NCBI GenBank assembly: GCA_026390015.1
Contig: JAPLGS010000139.1
Coordinates: 124,001 to 188,000 of the forward strand
Source: Chloroflexota bacterium
Lineage (GTDB): Bacteria > Chloroflexota > Anaerolineae > Anaerolineales > Villigracilaceae
Direction of reading: 5' to 3'
DNA: 64,000 bases
A program made the translations under genes and the position numbers. The notes under the pieces were generated by a model. It was given only the letters and a program-made list of their open reading frames with translations, made no database searches and was not told the origin of the DNA. Shown piece after piece: positions 50,446 to 60,489 of this stretch (position 1 is the first letter of the stretch; the number at the start of each line of letters is the position of its first letter).

Positions 50446-53196
50446 CTACTCATTGAATTCCTCCAACGCAAATTGAATTGCCTCTTCCATCGTCATGGCT
50501 TTGCCGCCCGCCCAGGCTTGGTTGAATTCATCTTCGCCCAATTGTTCGCGGGTAGCGGCAATGTTTTTATCAAGCTCGACTCGTTCTACGGGAAATAGAA
50601 CAACATGAATTGCTGCGCGCAAAGCCTCGGAAGCGCCAAACAAAGTTGCAGAGCGGCTTGCCTGCCCTTTCGTCACGCTAAGGGCGGCGAACTCTTCAAG
50701 TAAGCAGGTAATGATTTTTCGGTGATCCATTTCTTTCGCTACCGACAGCGCTTCAAGTAAGTATGAATGCGCTGCGGCATAATTGTTTTCAAGCCGCGCA
50801 AGTTCTCCCAGCGGCAGAAGATTCAAGGCGATCAGCTCCTTGTTTTTTATCTCCGTCGCAATTATTAAACTTTCGGTTTGGAATTTGAGCGATTCCTTAT
50901 AGTTCGTCTGGAATCGAGCCACGCGCCCCACAATAATTAACGTAGAGGCAATTGAATAATTGTCTCCCAATCCCCGCGCAATGGCCAGGCTTTCAGTAAG
51001 CAATTCTTCAAGCGGTTTTTCAGATGAGTGATAGATCCCTTGTGCGAGCAGGGTCCTGCTTATGTTTGTAATCTCCAAGCAGATGCCATGCTTATCGCCT
51101 ATTTCGCGTGACATTGACAAACTCTGTTCGAATAAGGAGCGCGCCCCTGCCCAATCGCCCTCGTCCATAGCCAGCTCCCCCAAAATGTTGGCGGCAACAG
51201 ACATGCCTCGCCTTTCCCCTAACTCTCGGTATATTTGCAGGCTCTCTTCGTAATACCGGCGCGCTGCCGGGTGATCTCTCTCAATAAAGTGATAGATTTG
51301 ACCAAAGGAAATAAGCACGCGAGCCGTCACCCATTGATTATTTATCTCCTGGTATATGCTCAGGCTTTCAGAGAGAAATGTTTTAGCTGCCGTAATATTA
51401 TTTGCTATAAACGCAAACTTTCCTTTCATATAAAGAGCGAAAGCCACGCCCTGCCTGTCATGCAGCATGTGACAAATTTCCAGGCCTTCCTCAAGCGACA
51501 ATTCGAGAACCTGGCTGTCGGTTCCATCCATCGGCGTCAAATATGCAAAGTACCCAAGCGCACGCCCCCGCGCCACTACAATGCGAGATTGACCTGGTTT
51601 TAACAACGCTCTTTCCATCCATTCCTGTCCATAAGACCAATCCCCACGGACAAACCAGAAGAACCATAGCGCATTACACAGCCGTAATGGGGCTTCTGGC
51701 GGATTATTTTGCGGGTCATTCACAGCCCATTCCAACGCCGCACGCAGGTTATCTTGATCGAGTTCGAGACGGTCCAGCCATTCGATCTGCTCTGCGCGGA
51801 CTAAATGCGGCTCGGCTTCTTCAGCAAATTTGAGAAAATAAGCAAGATGTTGAGTGCGAGATCTTTCGCCTTCGCCCGATTCCAACAATTTTCCCCGCGC
51901 ATACTGGCGCACGGTTTCCAGCATACGGTAACGCAGGTGATCGAACTGTTCATCCACGACCACCAGCGATTTGTCCACCAGATGAATGAGCAAATCCAAA
52001 ACATCCTCGGCATGCATCTGCCCGTCACTGCATACATGCTCTGCAGCCTCGAGCGTACAGCCGTCCATGAAGACCGCTAATCTTCTGAGCAGTAATTTTT
52101 CATTTTCAGCCAGCAGGTCATACGACCAGTCAATCAAGGCGCGTAATGTTTGGTGGCGCGGCAATGCCGTGCGACTGCCGCCAGTCAACAGGCGGAAGCG
52201 ATCATTCAGCCGCTCGGCGATCTGCTCCGCTTTCAGGACTTTGACGTGCGCTGCGGCAAGTTCAATCGCCAGTGGAATTCCGTCCAGCCGCGAGCAGATC
52301 TGGGCGACAGCGTTTTCATTTTCATCCGTCAATGCAAAATGCGGCTGAGCCAGCACGGCGCGGTCAATGAATAAGCAGACGGCTTCATATTGTAATAGTT
52401 GCTCGATGGCTGGTAAATGTTTCAAGTCTGGAATGGAAAGCGATAGCACATGCCAGGCTTGTTCGCCTTTGACGCCCAATGCCTCGCGGCTTGACGCCAG
52501 GATTTTCAAATTCGGCGCGGCGCTCAATAACGTATCTGCGAGTTTGGCACAGGCTTCGATCAGATGTTCGCAGTTATCCAAAACCAGTAGTGATGTTTTC
52601 TCGCGCAGGAAATCCATCAGGCTGTTGAGCGCGCTCCGGCCTTGCTGGGTTTGCATATCCGCTGCGGTGAGAATGATTTGCGGAATCAGATCAGGGTCGG
52701 TGATAGGCGCAAGCTCCACGAACCATGTGCCGCTGGGAAATTGATCGAGCAATTCCGAAGCAACTTGCAACGATAACCGCGTCTTGCCCACTCCGCCGGA
52801 GCCGGTCAAGGTAACGAGCCGATTTTTTGTAATTAGATTGATAACATCAACCTGCTCCTTCTCTCGCCCAATGAAGGTGGTCAGGGAGGCGGGCAGGTTA
52901 TTGCGGATCGGGGCCGGGAGGGGAATTGTTTGTTTGACGGGCGGGTCACCCAATCCGCGGGCAAAGGGGAGCCAGGCTGCGTAATCCGATTTTGGAATGC
53001 CTACTTTCTCCAAAAGAATCAGAGTCAGTTCCTTCGAAGGCTTGAGCGCATCGCTTTCGATGCGGCGCAGGGTGATGCGCGCGCAGCCGACCTGGTCGGC
53101 AAAGGCTTCCTGGGTCAGGTCCAGAGCGCGGCGCTTTTGGCGCAACCATTTTCCAAAGGTGGAGCGTGCGGTTTCGCTGTCTCCCATATGGTTCAC
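50446..53196 (-). CDS. XRE-HTH + STAND NTPase + TPR regulator (copy 1)
   Basis: HTH FGKWLRQKRRALDLTQEAFADQVG; FIGREKEQ; TLTGSGGVGKTRLSLQ; TPR repeats; AWAGGKAMTMEEAIQFALEE tail. Confidence 0.9.
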   Translation of the reverse strand: MNHMGDSETARSTFGKWLRQKRRALDLTQEAFADQVGCARITLRRIESDALKPSKELTLILLEKVGIPKSDYAAWLPFARGLGDPPVKQTIPLPAPIRNNLPASLTTFIGREKEQVDVINLITKNRLVTLTGSGGVGKTRLSLQVASELLDQFPSGTWFVELAPITDPDLIPQIILTAADMQTQQGRSALNSLMDFLREKTSLLVLDNCEHLIEACAKLADTLLSAAPNLKILASSREALGVKGEQAWHVLSLSIPDLKHLPAIEQLLQYEAVCLFIDRAVLAQPHFALTDENENAVAQICSRLDGIPLAIELAAAHVKVLKAEQIAERLNDRFRLLTGGSRTALPRHQTLRALIDWSYDLLAENEKLLLRRLAVFMDGCTLEAAEHVCSDGQMHAEDVLDLLIHLVDKSLVVVDEQFDHLRYRMLETVRQYARGKLLESGEGERSRTQHLAYFLKFAEEAEPHLVRAEQIEWLDRLELDQDNLRAALEWAVNDPQNNPPEAPLRLCNALWFFWFVRGDWSYGQEWMERALLKPGQSRIVVARGRALGYFAYLTPMDGTDSQVLELSLEEGLEICHMLHDRQGVAFALYMKGKFAFIANNITAAKTFLSESLSIYQEINNQWVTARVLISFGQIYHFIERDHPAARRYYEESLQIYRELGERRGMSVAANILGELAMDEGDWAGARSLFEQSLSMSREIGDKHGICLEITNISRTLLAQGIYHSSEKPLEELLTESLAIARGLGDNYSIASTLIIVGRVARFQTNYKESLKFQTESLIIATEIKNKELIALNLLPLGELARLENNYAAAHSYLLEALSVAKEMDHRKIITCLLEEFAALSVTKGQASRSATLFGASEALRAAIHVVLFPVERVELDKNIAATREQLGEDEFNQAWAGGKAMTMEEAIQFALEEFNE

Positions 53197-53222
53197 AAAT
53201 TATATCCATTTTGGCATTATTG
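52778..53222. repeat. 445-bp duplicated block, copy 1
   Basis: Near-identical and indel-free against 55305-55749 by eye. Confidence 0.85.
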
Positions 53223-53257
53223 GAATCCCTGTAAGTTTGGGGTTATATACGCCGTGC

Positions 53258-55723
53258 TTATTGCAAGATTTCCATCGCCAGCGTAAGGACTTCCCCTTGA
53301 CTCATGCACTGACCTTTGGCCCAGGCATCTTCAAATTTAGATGATTCAAGCTGTTGGTGTAATATTGATAAATTGAGTTGGTAATTGCTTTGATTTGGCG
53401 CGGGCAAAGGTAATTTTGAGTTCATGCGAAAAGCAGCAGCCCAACCTAAAATCCGCGCTGCTTTTTCTGGTTGATTTTTCGTTCGTGAAAAATTGGCAAC
53501 TGACTCTAATACAAAAGGAAAATCAGCATCAACTCCTTTTTGACAAAGAAGCAGACATTTTCTGTATAGGGCAGCTGCTTCAGAATAATTCCCTTGTTCA
53601 AAAGTGACATCCGCCATTCCCTTATTTGCGTACGCTAGCCCCCATTGATCTTTTGTTTTCATTGCTATTAATGCGCTCTCTTGATAGAAGGAATTAGCAT
53701 TTATCAAATCTCTTTGAGATAAGAAAACATCCCCAAGATTGAAAAGTTCATGGCGTATTCCTTCATTATCCAGCAATTCTCTAAAAACCATAAGACTTTC
53801 CATATGAAGGAAATAAGATCGAACATAATCCATTTGAAAATAGGCGAGCAAACCTAGATTGCCAAGTATGCGGGCTATACCTGTTTTATCCTCTAATGTT
53901 TTCCTGATATCGAGACTCTCCTCATAATAGCTGCGGGCGGAATCATAATTTCCCTGAGAGATTGCAGTGTTTCCCAACCCATTCAGGCAATCTGCTATTC
54001 CAACTTTATCATCTAGTTTCCTGAAAATTTCCAGTGCTTCAATTCTTCGTTCTTCAGAATAAGTAATATCTCCGGTCTGATAAGCCAAAGCGCCGGATGA
54101 GTTCAAAACCCTGGCATACGCTTGTGGTTCCCGATAAATATCCGTGGAGAATCTGCCCAATATACGTTTGAAATGTTCACCTCCCTCGTTGTGGTAGCCG
54201 CGATTTTTCCAGTAGCGCCACATACTTGACGCAAATCGCAATATTAAACTTGCATTTACATCACCTTCCAATGAAGTTAATGCGATTCGCAAATTATCCA
54301 GCTCATTGTCAAGAAGGTCGTACCATAATGCCTGGTCGCGGCTTTTGAAATGTATTTCTGCTTCAATTGCCAGCTCTGCAAAAAAATTCTGGTGGCGATG
54401 ATAGAGCATGTTCAATTCATCAGAACTAATCAGCTTTTCTTGCGCATATTGTCGAATAGTTTCCAGCAGATAGTAACGCGGCTCGTTGCCGTGTTCGAGG
54501 TCAACCGATACGAGTGATTTATCAACAAGATGAGTCAACAAATCGAGCGCATCGGCATTGCCGCAAACAGCTTCCGCGGCTTCCAGAGTCCAGCCGCCCA
54601 TGAAGACCGATAATTTTCGCAGGAATGTTTTTTCTTCCTCAGAAAGCAGGTTGTAACTCCAGTCAATTAATGCGCGCAGGGTCTGCTGACGGGGTAACGC
54701 TGTGCGGTTGCCGCTGGTCAACAACCCAAAGGCATCATCCAAGCGGGCGGCGATCTGCTCCACTTTGAACATCTTCACGCGTGACGCGGCAAGCTCGATG
54801 GCTAATGCAATTCCATCCAAGCGTTGGCAGATCTGCGCGATGAAGGGCGCGTTGGTTTCGGTCAATGCAAACTCTGGCTGTACTGACGCGGCGCGTTCCA
54901 CGAACAACGTCACCGCTTCTGACTCCTGAATAATATTCAAGATGATTTTTGAATTGGGAAGGGAGAGGGAAGGAACCCGGTAGGACTGCTCGCCATCAAT
55001 GCCCAAGGCTTCGCGGCTGCTGGCGAGAATTCTCAAATCAGGGCAGGAGCGCAAGAGGGAATTACAAAGCTGCGCACAGGCATCGATCAAATGCTCGCAG
55101 TTATCCAGCACTAATAGCAATTTTTTATTGCGCAGGTAATTGGTCAGCGCTTCGAGCGCGGAAGTGTCGCCATCCGGTTTGACACCCATCACGGCACACA
55201 CGGATTGTGGCACCAGAGCGGGGTCAGTCAACGGGGCAAGTTCCACCAGCCAAACGCCGATCGGATATTCGGTTAATAATTCCGCTGCGGCTTGAATGGA
55301 CAGGCGCGTCTTGCCCACTCCGCCCGAGCCGGTCAAGGTAACGAGCCGATTTTTTGTAATTAGATTGATAACATCAGCCTGCTCCTTCTCTCGCCCAATG
55401 AAGGTGGTCAGGGAGGCGGGCAGGTTATTGCGGATCGGGGCCGGGAGGGGAATTGTTTGTTTGACGGGCGGGTCACCCAATCCGCGGGCAAAGGGGAGCC
55501 AGGCTGCGCAATCCGATTTTGGAATGCCTACTTTCTCCAAAAGAACCAGAGCCAGTTCCTTCGAAGGCTTGAGCGCATCGCTTTCTATGCGGCGCAGGGT
55601 GATGCGCGCGCAGCTGACCTGGTCGGCAAAGGCTTCCTGGGTCAGGTCCAGAGCGCGACGCTTTTGGCGCAGCCATTTTCCAAAGGTGGAGCGTGCAGTT
55701 TCGCTGTCTCCCATATGTATCAC
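53258..55723 (-). CDS. XRE-HTH + STAND NTPase + TPR regulator (copy 2)
   Basis: Near-identical N-terminus to copy 1, diverged remainder with TPR repeats; DAWAKGQCMSQGEVLTLAMEIL tail. Confidence 0.9.
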   Translation of the reverse strand: MIHMGDSETARSTFGKWLRQKRRALDLTQEAFADQVSCARITLRRIESDALKPSKELALVLLEKVGIPKSDCAAWLPFARGLGDPPVKQTIPLPAPIRNNLPASLTTFIGREKEQADVINLITKNRLVTLTGSGGVGKTRLSIQAAAELLTEYPIGVWLVELAPLTDPALVPQSVCAVMGVKPDGDTSALEALTNYLRNKKLLLVLDNCEHLIDACAQLCNSLLRSCPDLRILASSREALGIDGEQSYRVPSLSLPNSKIILNIIQESEAVTLFVERAASVQPEFALTETNAPFIAQICQRLDGIALAIELAASRVKMFKVEQIAARLDDAFGLLTSGNRTALPRQQTLRALIDWSYNLLSEEEKTFLRKLSVFMGGWTLEAAEAVCGNADALDLLTHLVDKSLVSVDLEHGNEPRYYLLETIRQYAQEKLISSDELNMLYHRHQNFFAELAIEAEIHFKSRDQALWYDLLDNELDNLRIALTSLEGDVNASLILRFASSMWRYWKNRGYHNEGGEHFKRILGRFSTDIYREPQAYARVLNSSGALAYQTGDITYSEERRIEALEIFRKLDDKVGIADCLNGLGNTAISQGNYDSARSYYEESLDIRKTLEDKTGIARILGNLGLLAYFQMDYVRSYFLHMESLMVFRELLDNEGIRHELFNLGDVFLSQRDLINANSFYQESALIAMKTKDQWGLAYANKGMADVTFEQGNYSEAAALYRKCLLLCQKGVDADFPFVLESVANFSRTKNQPEKAARILGWAAAFRMNSKLPLPAPNQSNYQLNLSILHQQLESSKFEDAWAKGQCMSQGEVLTLAMEILQ

Positions 55724-55749
55724 AAATTATATCCATTTTGGCATTATTG
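55305..55749. repeat. 445-bp duplicated block, copy 2
   Basis: See 52778-53222. Confidence 0.85.
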
Positions 55750-55818
55750 AATAGACCTATCGCTGGTTAAATAGACAAATAAATAACGAGTTCTATCCGA
55801 GCAAGGAGAATCACCACC

Positions 55819-56181
55819 ATGAACGCTTTTAGTTTCGAAATGCCCAAGGCCGCCCAGAGATTCATCATCCTGATGGCAGTTGTCGCGGTCGGCGTGGCCG
55901 ATGTATTCCTGAAAAAAGCCACCGCTCACGGCCGGCTAGCGGATACCTTGAGCAGTCCCTGGTTGTATATGGCGATCGGGCTGTATTTACTGCAGATCAG
56001 TTTGTTCACCTTCGCCTTGATTGGCGGCTGGAAGCTCAGCATGATCGGCGCGTTGCAGACCGGCCTGTATGGACTCATTGTTTTATTAGCCGGATTTTTT
56101 TTGTACCACGAGAGCCTGACCGGTCAGCAGATGCTTGGCATGCTCATGGCCTTTGGCGGCGTTGTGATGATCAACTGGTAG
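55819..56181 (+). CDS. small DMT/SMR-type membrane transporter
   Basis: Four TM helices, 120 aa, EmrE-like topology; GVADVFLKKA, LAGFFLYHESLTGQQMLGMLMAFGGVVMI. Confidence 0.7.
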   Translation: MNAFSFEMPKAAQRFIILMAVVAVGVADVFLKKATAHGRLADTLSSPWLYMAIGLYLLQISLFTFALIGGWKLSMIGALQTGLYGLIVLLAGFFLYHESLTGQQMLGMLMAFGGVVMINW

Positions 56182-56198
56182 TAAGTAAGGAGGAAGAT

Positions 56199-56711
56199 AT
56201 GAAAACTTCAACGATCAAATCTCAAGAGCGCAAAAAATTCAGCGGCAAATTTTGGAGTTTATTATTCTGCCATTTTGGAAAGTCGTTTTGGATAATGACA
56301 CTGTGGTGTATCAGTTGCACCGCCAATATGTCAGCTCCGGCTATGCTGCCGGTTACAGGTATTGAGACCAAAACAAATATTATCCTATCGCCCGAAATTG
56401 TCGATTTTGGGATTCTGGCATTAGGAGATACCAGTAGTGCTCAAACCGTAACGATAAAAAATGATGCGTCGGCTCCGTTGTTACTCGATGATATTTCAGT
56501 ATCCGCTGGTTTTTCGATTTCCGCAAGTTCCTGTCCACAGCCGCCAAAGACAGTCGCCAGCCAGGGAATGTGTACGGTCGAAGTGGTCTTTGCGCCGACC
56601 CTTCCCGAAAATTGGGTCGGGTATCTCCGCGTTAATCGTGTTACCACGATTCAACTTAAAGGCTCAGCGCATTCAGGAATGGAGGTGTTGGCCTCACTTA
56701 TAGCTCCCTGA
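56199..56711 (+). CDS. exported choice-of-anchor-D/ASH-like domain protein
   Basis: PEIVDFGILALGDTSSAQTVTIKNDASAPLLLDDISVSAGFSI...CTVEVVFAP. Confidence 0.6.
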   Translation: MKTSTIKSQERKKFSGKFWSLLFCHFGKSFWIMTLWCISCTANMSAPAMLPVTGIETKTNIILSPEIVDFGILALGDTSSAQTVTIKNDASAPLLLDDISVSAGFSISASSCPQPPKTVASQGMCTVEVVFAPTLPENWVGYLRVNRVTTIQLKGSAHSGMEVLASLIAP

Positions 56712-56818
56712 CAAATCGTTTATTTATAGATGCCGAAGGAATTGCGAGAGGATATTCATCTCGCTGTGTCATAAAAGAATAACCGAAAACCAACAATACA
56801 TTCAAAGGAGATTGAAAA

Positions 56819-57160
56819 ATGAAAAACAGAATTTTTGCTCTATTGGCCATCCTAATTGTTTTTTCCACTACCCTTGTTGTTCAAGTCTCTGCGAAAGAGG
56901 AGGGAAGCGATGTGCTAAAGATTGGCGAATCCACGGTAATTAAGAATGCCCCGAAGCCAAGTATTCACGCTGAGTATCAGACAGCCAGCGCTGGTCAGGT
57001 GAATTATTCTCGGAACATACTTGGCCGTGCATACCTTTGCATGTTTTTCAATAAAAATGCGCTGCTCTCGAGAGTAAATTCCTACTTGCACTTTGGAAAA
57101 CCACAGCTGCTCTATCACCGACGTTGCAGCAATTGGCTGTCATCTGTAATTGTGGATTAA
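56819..57160 (+). CDS. small secreted protein, paralogue 1
   Basis: Signal peptide MKNRIFALLAILIVFSTTLVVQVSA; C-terminal C-(28)-C with YLHFGK. Confidence 0.6.
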   Translation: MKNRIFALLAILIVFSTTLVVQVSAKEEGSDVLKIGESTVIKNAPKPSIHAEYQTASAGQVNYSRNILGRAYLCMFFNKNALLSRVNSYLHFGKPQLLYHRRCSNWLSSVIVD

Positions 57161-57228
57161 GGTCAAGAATATGCTGCGCCTGATAGTTCGCTCGCTGCTG
57201 TGGATTCTCAACATCAACCAAGGGAAAT

Positions 57229-57498
57229 TTGAAAATGAAAAAAAGATTTTTTACCACGCTGAGCTTCTTGACCATTCTTTCCATGTTTCTGGTCGTTCCT
57301 GTATCTGGACAGGGCAGAGAGCGTATAACTATAAAGTCCGGTGCGGCGGCGTCTTACGGTCAAGGTATCAAGATTCCGAATCATCAGGACGGCAAATTCA
57401 TTCGATGTGTTTTCAATAGAAGGATCATCATCACAAGCCACGGCATTTATCTAAATTTCGGAAAGTCGGGCAAGCGTCACAACCTTTGCCTTTATTGA
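57229..57498 (+). CDS. small secreted protein, paralogue 2
   Basis: Signal peptide MKMKKRFFTTLSFLTILSMFLVVPVSG; C-(26)-C with YLNFGK. Confidence 0.6.
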   Translation: MKMKKRFFTTLSFLTILSMFLVVPVSGQGRERITIKSGAAASYGQGIKIPNHQDGKFIRCVFNRRIIITSHGIYLNFGKSGKRHNLCLY

Positions 57499-57639
57499 TT
57501 GGCGCCGCGCTTCGCAAATAAATTCCTCTGGCAAGTTTATATATCCCTGGCTGGTGAAAAGGGTTGAAGCCAGCTTTTGTTTGAATGTCAATCGAAAGAA
57601 AGGAGGTGAATACTATCTATCAATGAATATTGATGAACT

Positions 57640-57692
57640 CAGATTACACCGCTGTGTAATCTGCTCGAAGTATTTTCTTTAGATACTTCGAG
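57640..57692 (+). promoter_or_regulatory. abutting twin hairpins in the leader of the metzincin gene
   Basis: CAGATTACAC-cgct-GTGTAATCTG then CTCGAAGTAT-tttctttag-ATACTTCGAG; both perfect 10-bp stems with no gap. Confidence 0.6.
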
Positions 57693-57731
57693 CGAAAGCT
57701 TATCTTCATTACCACCAAAGGAGACTTTAAA

Positions 57732-59591
57732 ATGAAAAATAGATATTTTAGTATGTTGAGCATCCTGGTCATTCTTTCCCTGGTTCTTGCAGTTCCCGTC
57801 TCTGCCAAAGACAATGTGGGTGGAACTCTGAAACCTGGTGAAGTCGTAACATTTGAGCAGAAGGTGCCGATCAATATCGTCTTCATCGGCTACGACAAGA
57901 AGGATATTGATAAGCAGACAATCCTGAATGAATTACCTTCGACTTATGCACCGATCGTTCGTTATCCGCCGTTCTATGGAATCCCCGGGCGGGATATGGG
58001 GTTGAAATTCAATTTCGATTACAACTTCTCTTTCAAAAATTCCGACTTTTCAAAAAAGTTTTTCAATTATATGAAAGGCATCGGAGTCGCGGGAAACCCC
58101 ACAGTCTTTCAGACCATGTATAACGATCAACTAAATAACGTTCTGAATGTGAATGGTCCCGTGCTGTACATCGACGCGCCTTCAGTCGAAAAATGGCTGG
58201 CAAAAAATTTGGAGAATCAAAAAGGTTATACGATTGTCTTTATCAACTGGTACAACCGCCCCGATTTCAAATTTCATGTGTACACCAAGACCGATGAAGT
58301 TGACCCGGACACCGGCTACAACTTTGGCGCCATCAGGGATTCGCGCAAGCTGATCGCCTGGGGCGGCAGTAACAGCCGATTATGGTTCTATGACCTGTCA
58401 GCTGGTCCCGAAGCATGGACCAATAACTGGAACGTGGATAATCTTGATTTCGACGGGAACGGTATTGAAGATTATCGCATGCCTCCCATTTGGGAATATT
58501 CCGCTGGCGGTTTCCGCGATCCCTCCGCGCTGAGTGGTGATCTTGGGCTGGTGACGCGCTTCGTTGGAATCGATCTGTTGTTCACAACCTCCCCGCTCTA
58601 TGACCCAATGGTCACAGCTCCCAGTGTCGGCGGCGATAAGATCATCCATGTCAGTATGCTTGAAGATGACCCAACCAGCCTCGGCACCGATTGGATCGAC
58701 CCTGCATTGGTCAAATCTCGTTTTACCAAGTTCGAACCGTATTACGATTGGCAAACGAATGTAGTTGATCACAATCCGATCGATGCGAATGCTCAACGCG
58801 CCTTCCGCATTTGGGGAGACCTGCTTCCAGAAAATGATTGCTGGAATGATTACTTCTTCACTTTTGCCGAACTGTTCTGTTATTTTGATCAGAACCGCGC
58901 AACCTATATCCCGGATTATGGCAATGCTGATTATGTGGCCGGTGTTTATGCTTTCAATACCACAGCAGACAATCTTGGCTCTCAATCTGGGTTGTTAGGC
59001 TTTGCCGATGATAACTGGGTTGATGGTACGCAAAGCTATGTTTTTGAGTTTGATACGGAAGATTATCGTTCCATCGGGTATGGGTTTAGCACCACCACCA
59101 TTCACGAAGCAGGACACCATTTTGGCCTGTCCCATCCGCATGATGGCTACGATTCGGAATATGCGTTCGATTACGGTCCCGGTGATTTCTTCAACTTTGC
59201 ATGGTCCGGCGACGAGAGCAATACGATCATGCACTACATGGATCTCAGCACCCAGTTCGGTCAGTTCGATCAGGATAATATGTATCGCTATGAAATGGCT
59301 GGTTATCTGAATTGGTCCAATGAACTGGTTGCCAACATTCTCGCCACTCCAAACTCGAAGAGTGTCAAGAAGAACATTGAGCATGCAAATGAGTATGCCG
59401 GCAAAGCCGTGGAAGGTTTCAACAAATGGAAGTATCTCGATGCGGCCAGCAATGCGCGCCGTGCCTATGAGGAGCTTTCCATTGCGGCCAGTCAGCTTGG
59501 TTTATCCACTCCTTCGATGAACATGATGAGAATGATGCCGAATCCGAATGTGTCACATGAAGGTGATCCGATCCGCTTCCCTGATAATTGA
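57732..59591 (+). CDS. secreted metzincin-type zinc metalloprotease
   Basis: Signal peptide; HEAGHHFGLSH (HExxHxxGxxH) and downstream NTIMHYM Met-turn-like motif. Confidence 0.75.
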   Translation: MKNRYFSMLSILVILSLVLAVPVSAKDNVGGTLKPGEVVTFEQKVPINIVFIGYDKKDIDKQTILNELPSTYAPIVRYPPFYGIPGRDMGLKFNFDYNFSFKNSDFSKKFFNYMKGIGVAGNPTVFQTMYNDQLNNVLNVNGPVLYIDAPSVEKWLAKNLENQKGYTIVFINWYNRPDFKFHVYTKTDEVDPDTGYNFGAIRDSRKLIAWGGSNSRLWFYDLSAGPEAWTNNWNVDNLDFDGNGIEDYRMPPIWEYSAGGFRDPSALSGDLGLVTRFVGIDLLFTTSPLYDPMVTAPSVGGDKIIHVSMLEDDPTSLGTDWIDPALVKSRFTKFEPYYDWQTNVVDHNPIDANAQRAFRIWGDLLPENDCWNDYFFTFAELFCYFDQNRATYIPDYGNADYVAGVYAFNTTADNLGSQSGLLGFADDNWVDGTQSYVFEFDTEDYRSIGYGFSTTTIHEAGHHFGLSHPHDGYDSEYAFDYGPGDFFNFAWSGDESNTIMHYMDLSTQFGQFDQDNMYRYEMAGYLNWSNELVANILATPNSKSVKKNIEHANEYAGKAVEGFNKWKYLDAASNARRAYEELSIAASQLGLSTPSMNMMRMMPNPNVSHEGDPIRFPDN

Positions 59592-59629
59592 TCCTTGTGA
59601 AACATTCCTTTATGATGATATAAATTGAA

Positions 59630-59695
59630 ACCATCCTCCCTCGACCGTGGTCTTGATAGATAGGATCGTCGACTGGGGGAGGATCGATTTTATTT
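59630..59695 (+). terminator. terminator-like hairpin after metalloprotease
   Basis: ATCCTCCCTCGAC ... GTCGACTGGGGGAGGAT followed by CGATTTTATTT. Confidence 0.5.
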
Positions 59696-59738
59696 CTTCA
59701 CAGCCCTCAAAGTTTGTAGTAAATTGCAATTCTTCTAA

Positions 59739-59759
59739 CGCCAACTGGATCGCCTGCTC
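59739..59759 (-). repeat. STAND 3'-tail 21-mer, copy A
   Basis: CGCCAACTGGATCGCCTGCTC; minus strand reads MEQAIQLALEEL. Confidence 0.85.
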
Positions 59760-59840
59760 CATCTTCTAAGTGTTCGGGCTAAACCGAAAGAACTTTTAGA
59801 TAAATCAGTATTCCTGTTAGACTTAATGCGGCCAGTGTAC

Positions 59841-60152
59841 TCAGACTGAACAAGACAAGCTCGAATCGTTTCCACCAGTGATTTTTCCATGCGAAAAAAA
59901 TAAAACTTCACACAACCACGACTGACGATTTTTTGCCCAGTCCGCAATGACAAAGGGTGTATCTTGCCCACATAATTTTGCTAACACGATCAACAAGAAC
60001 ACGATTGGCAGGCTATATCGTATGCCTCGTTTTTTTCGAATATCTTGGATCCCCTGAAAATGGTAGTTCAAACTACCTGTATCAAAAACAAAATCGCCTG
60101 TGTTACACTCCATTTTGACCTTCTCCGTTTTGATTTGGTGGTGGTACTCCAA
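59841..60152 (-). pseudogene. truncated ISAs1-family transposase N-terminus
   Basis: FQGIQDIRKKRGIRYSLPIVFLLIVLAKLCGQDTPFVIADWAKNRQSWL; catalytic DDE region absent. Confidence 0.75.
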
Positions 60153-60489
60153 ATTTACCGGAGATGGTCTTTTTATTCAATGCCTTTGTGACTTTAAGAA
60201 TGCCCTGCCCCCTCCATTTGCAGACACGCCCGTGAATATCTCATCTCTGGGATTCGCGGGTCATTCACAAGTAGCCAAATACATTTTGTCTTCATTTTCT
60301 GGTGATCGATTATTACTATTCACCCTTGGCTGTAAAGTTTTATGACTGACCATATGAATTAATTTTGAGGGGCTATTCGCGAATAGCTGTGATGTAGTCC
60401 ACCAAGAATCGCCTTGGATGTGACCACGCGCCAAAAGATTTGGGGAGTTGCGGAGCAGGTTTCTCATATCGCACAAGGATCATGGCAGG

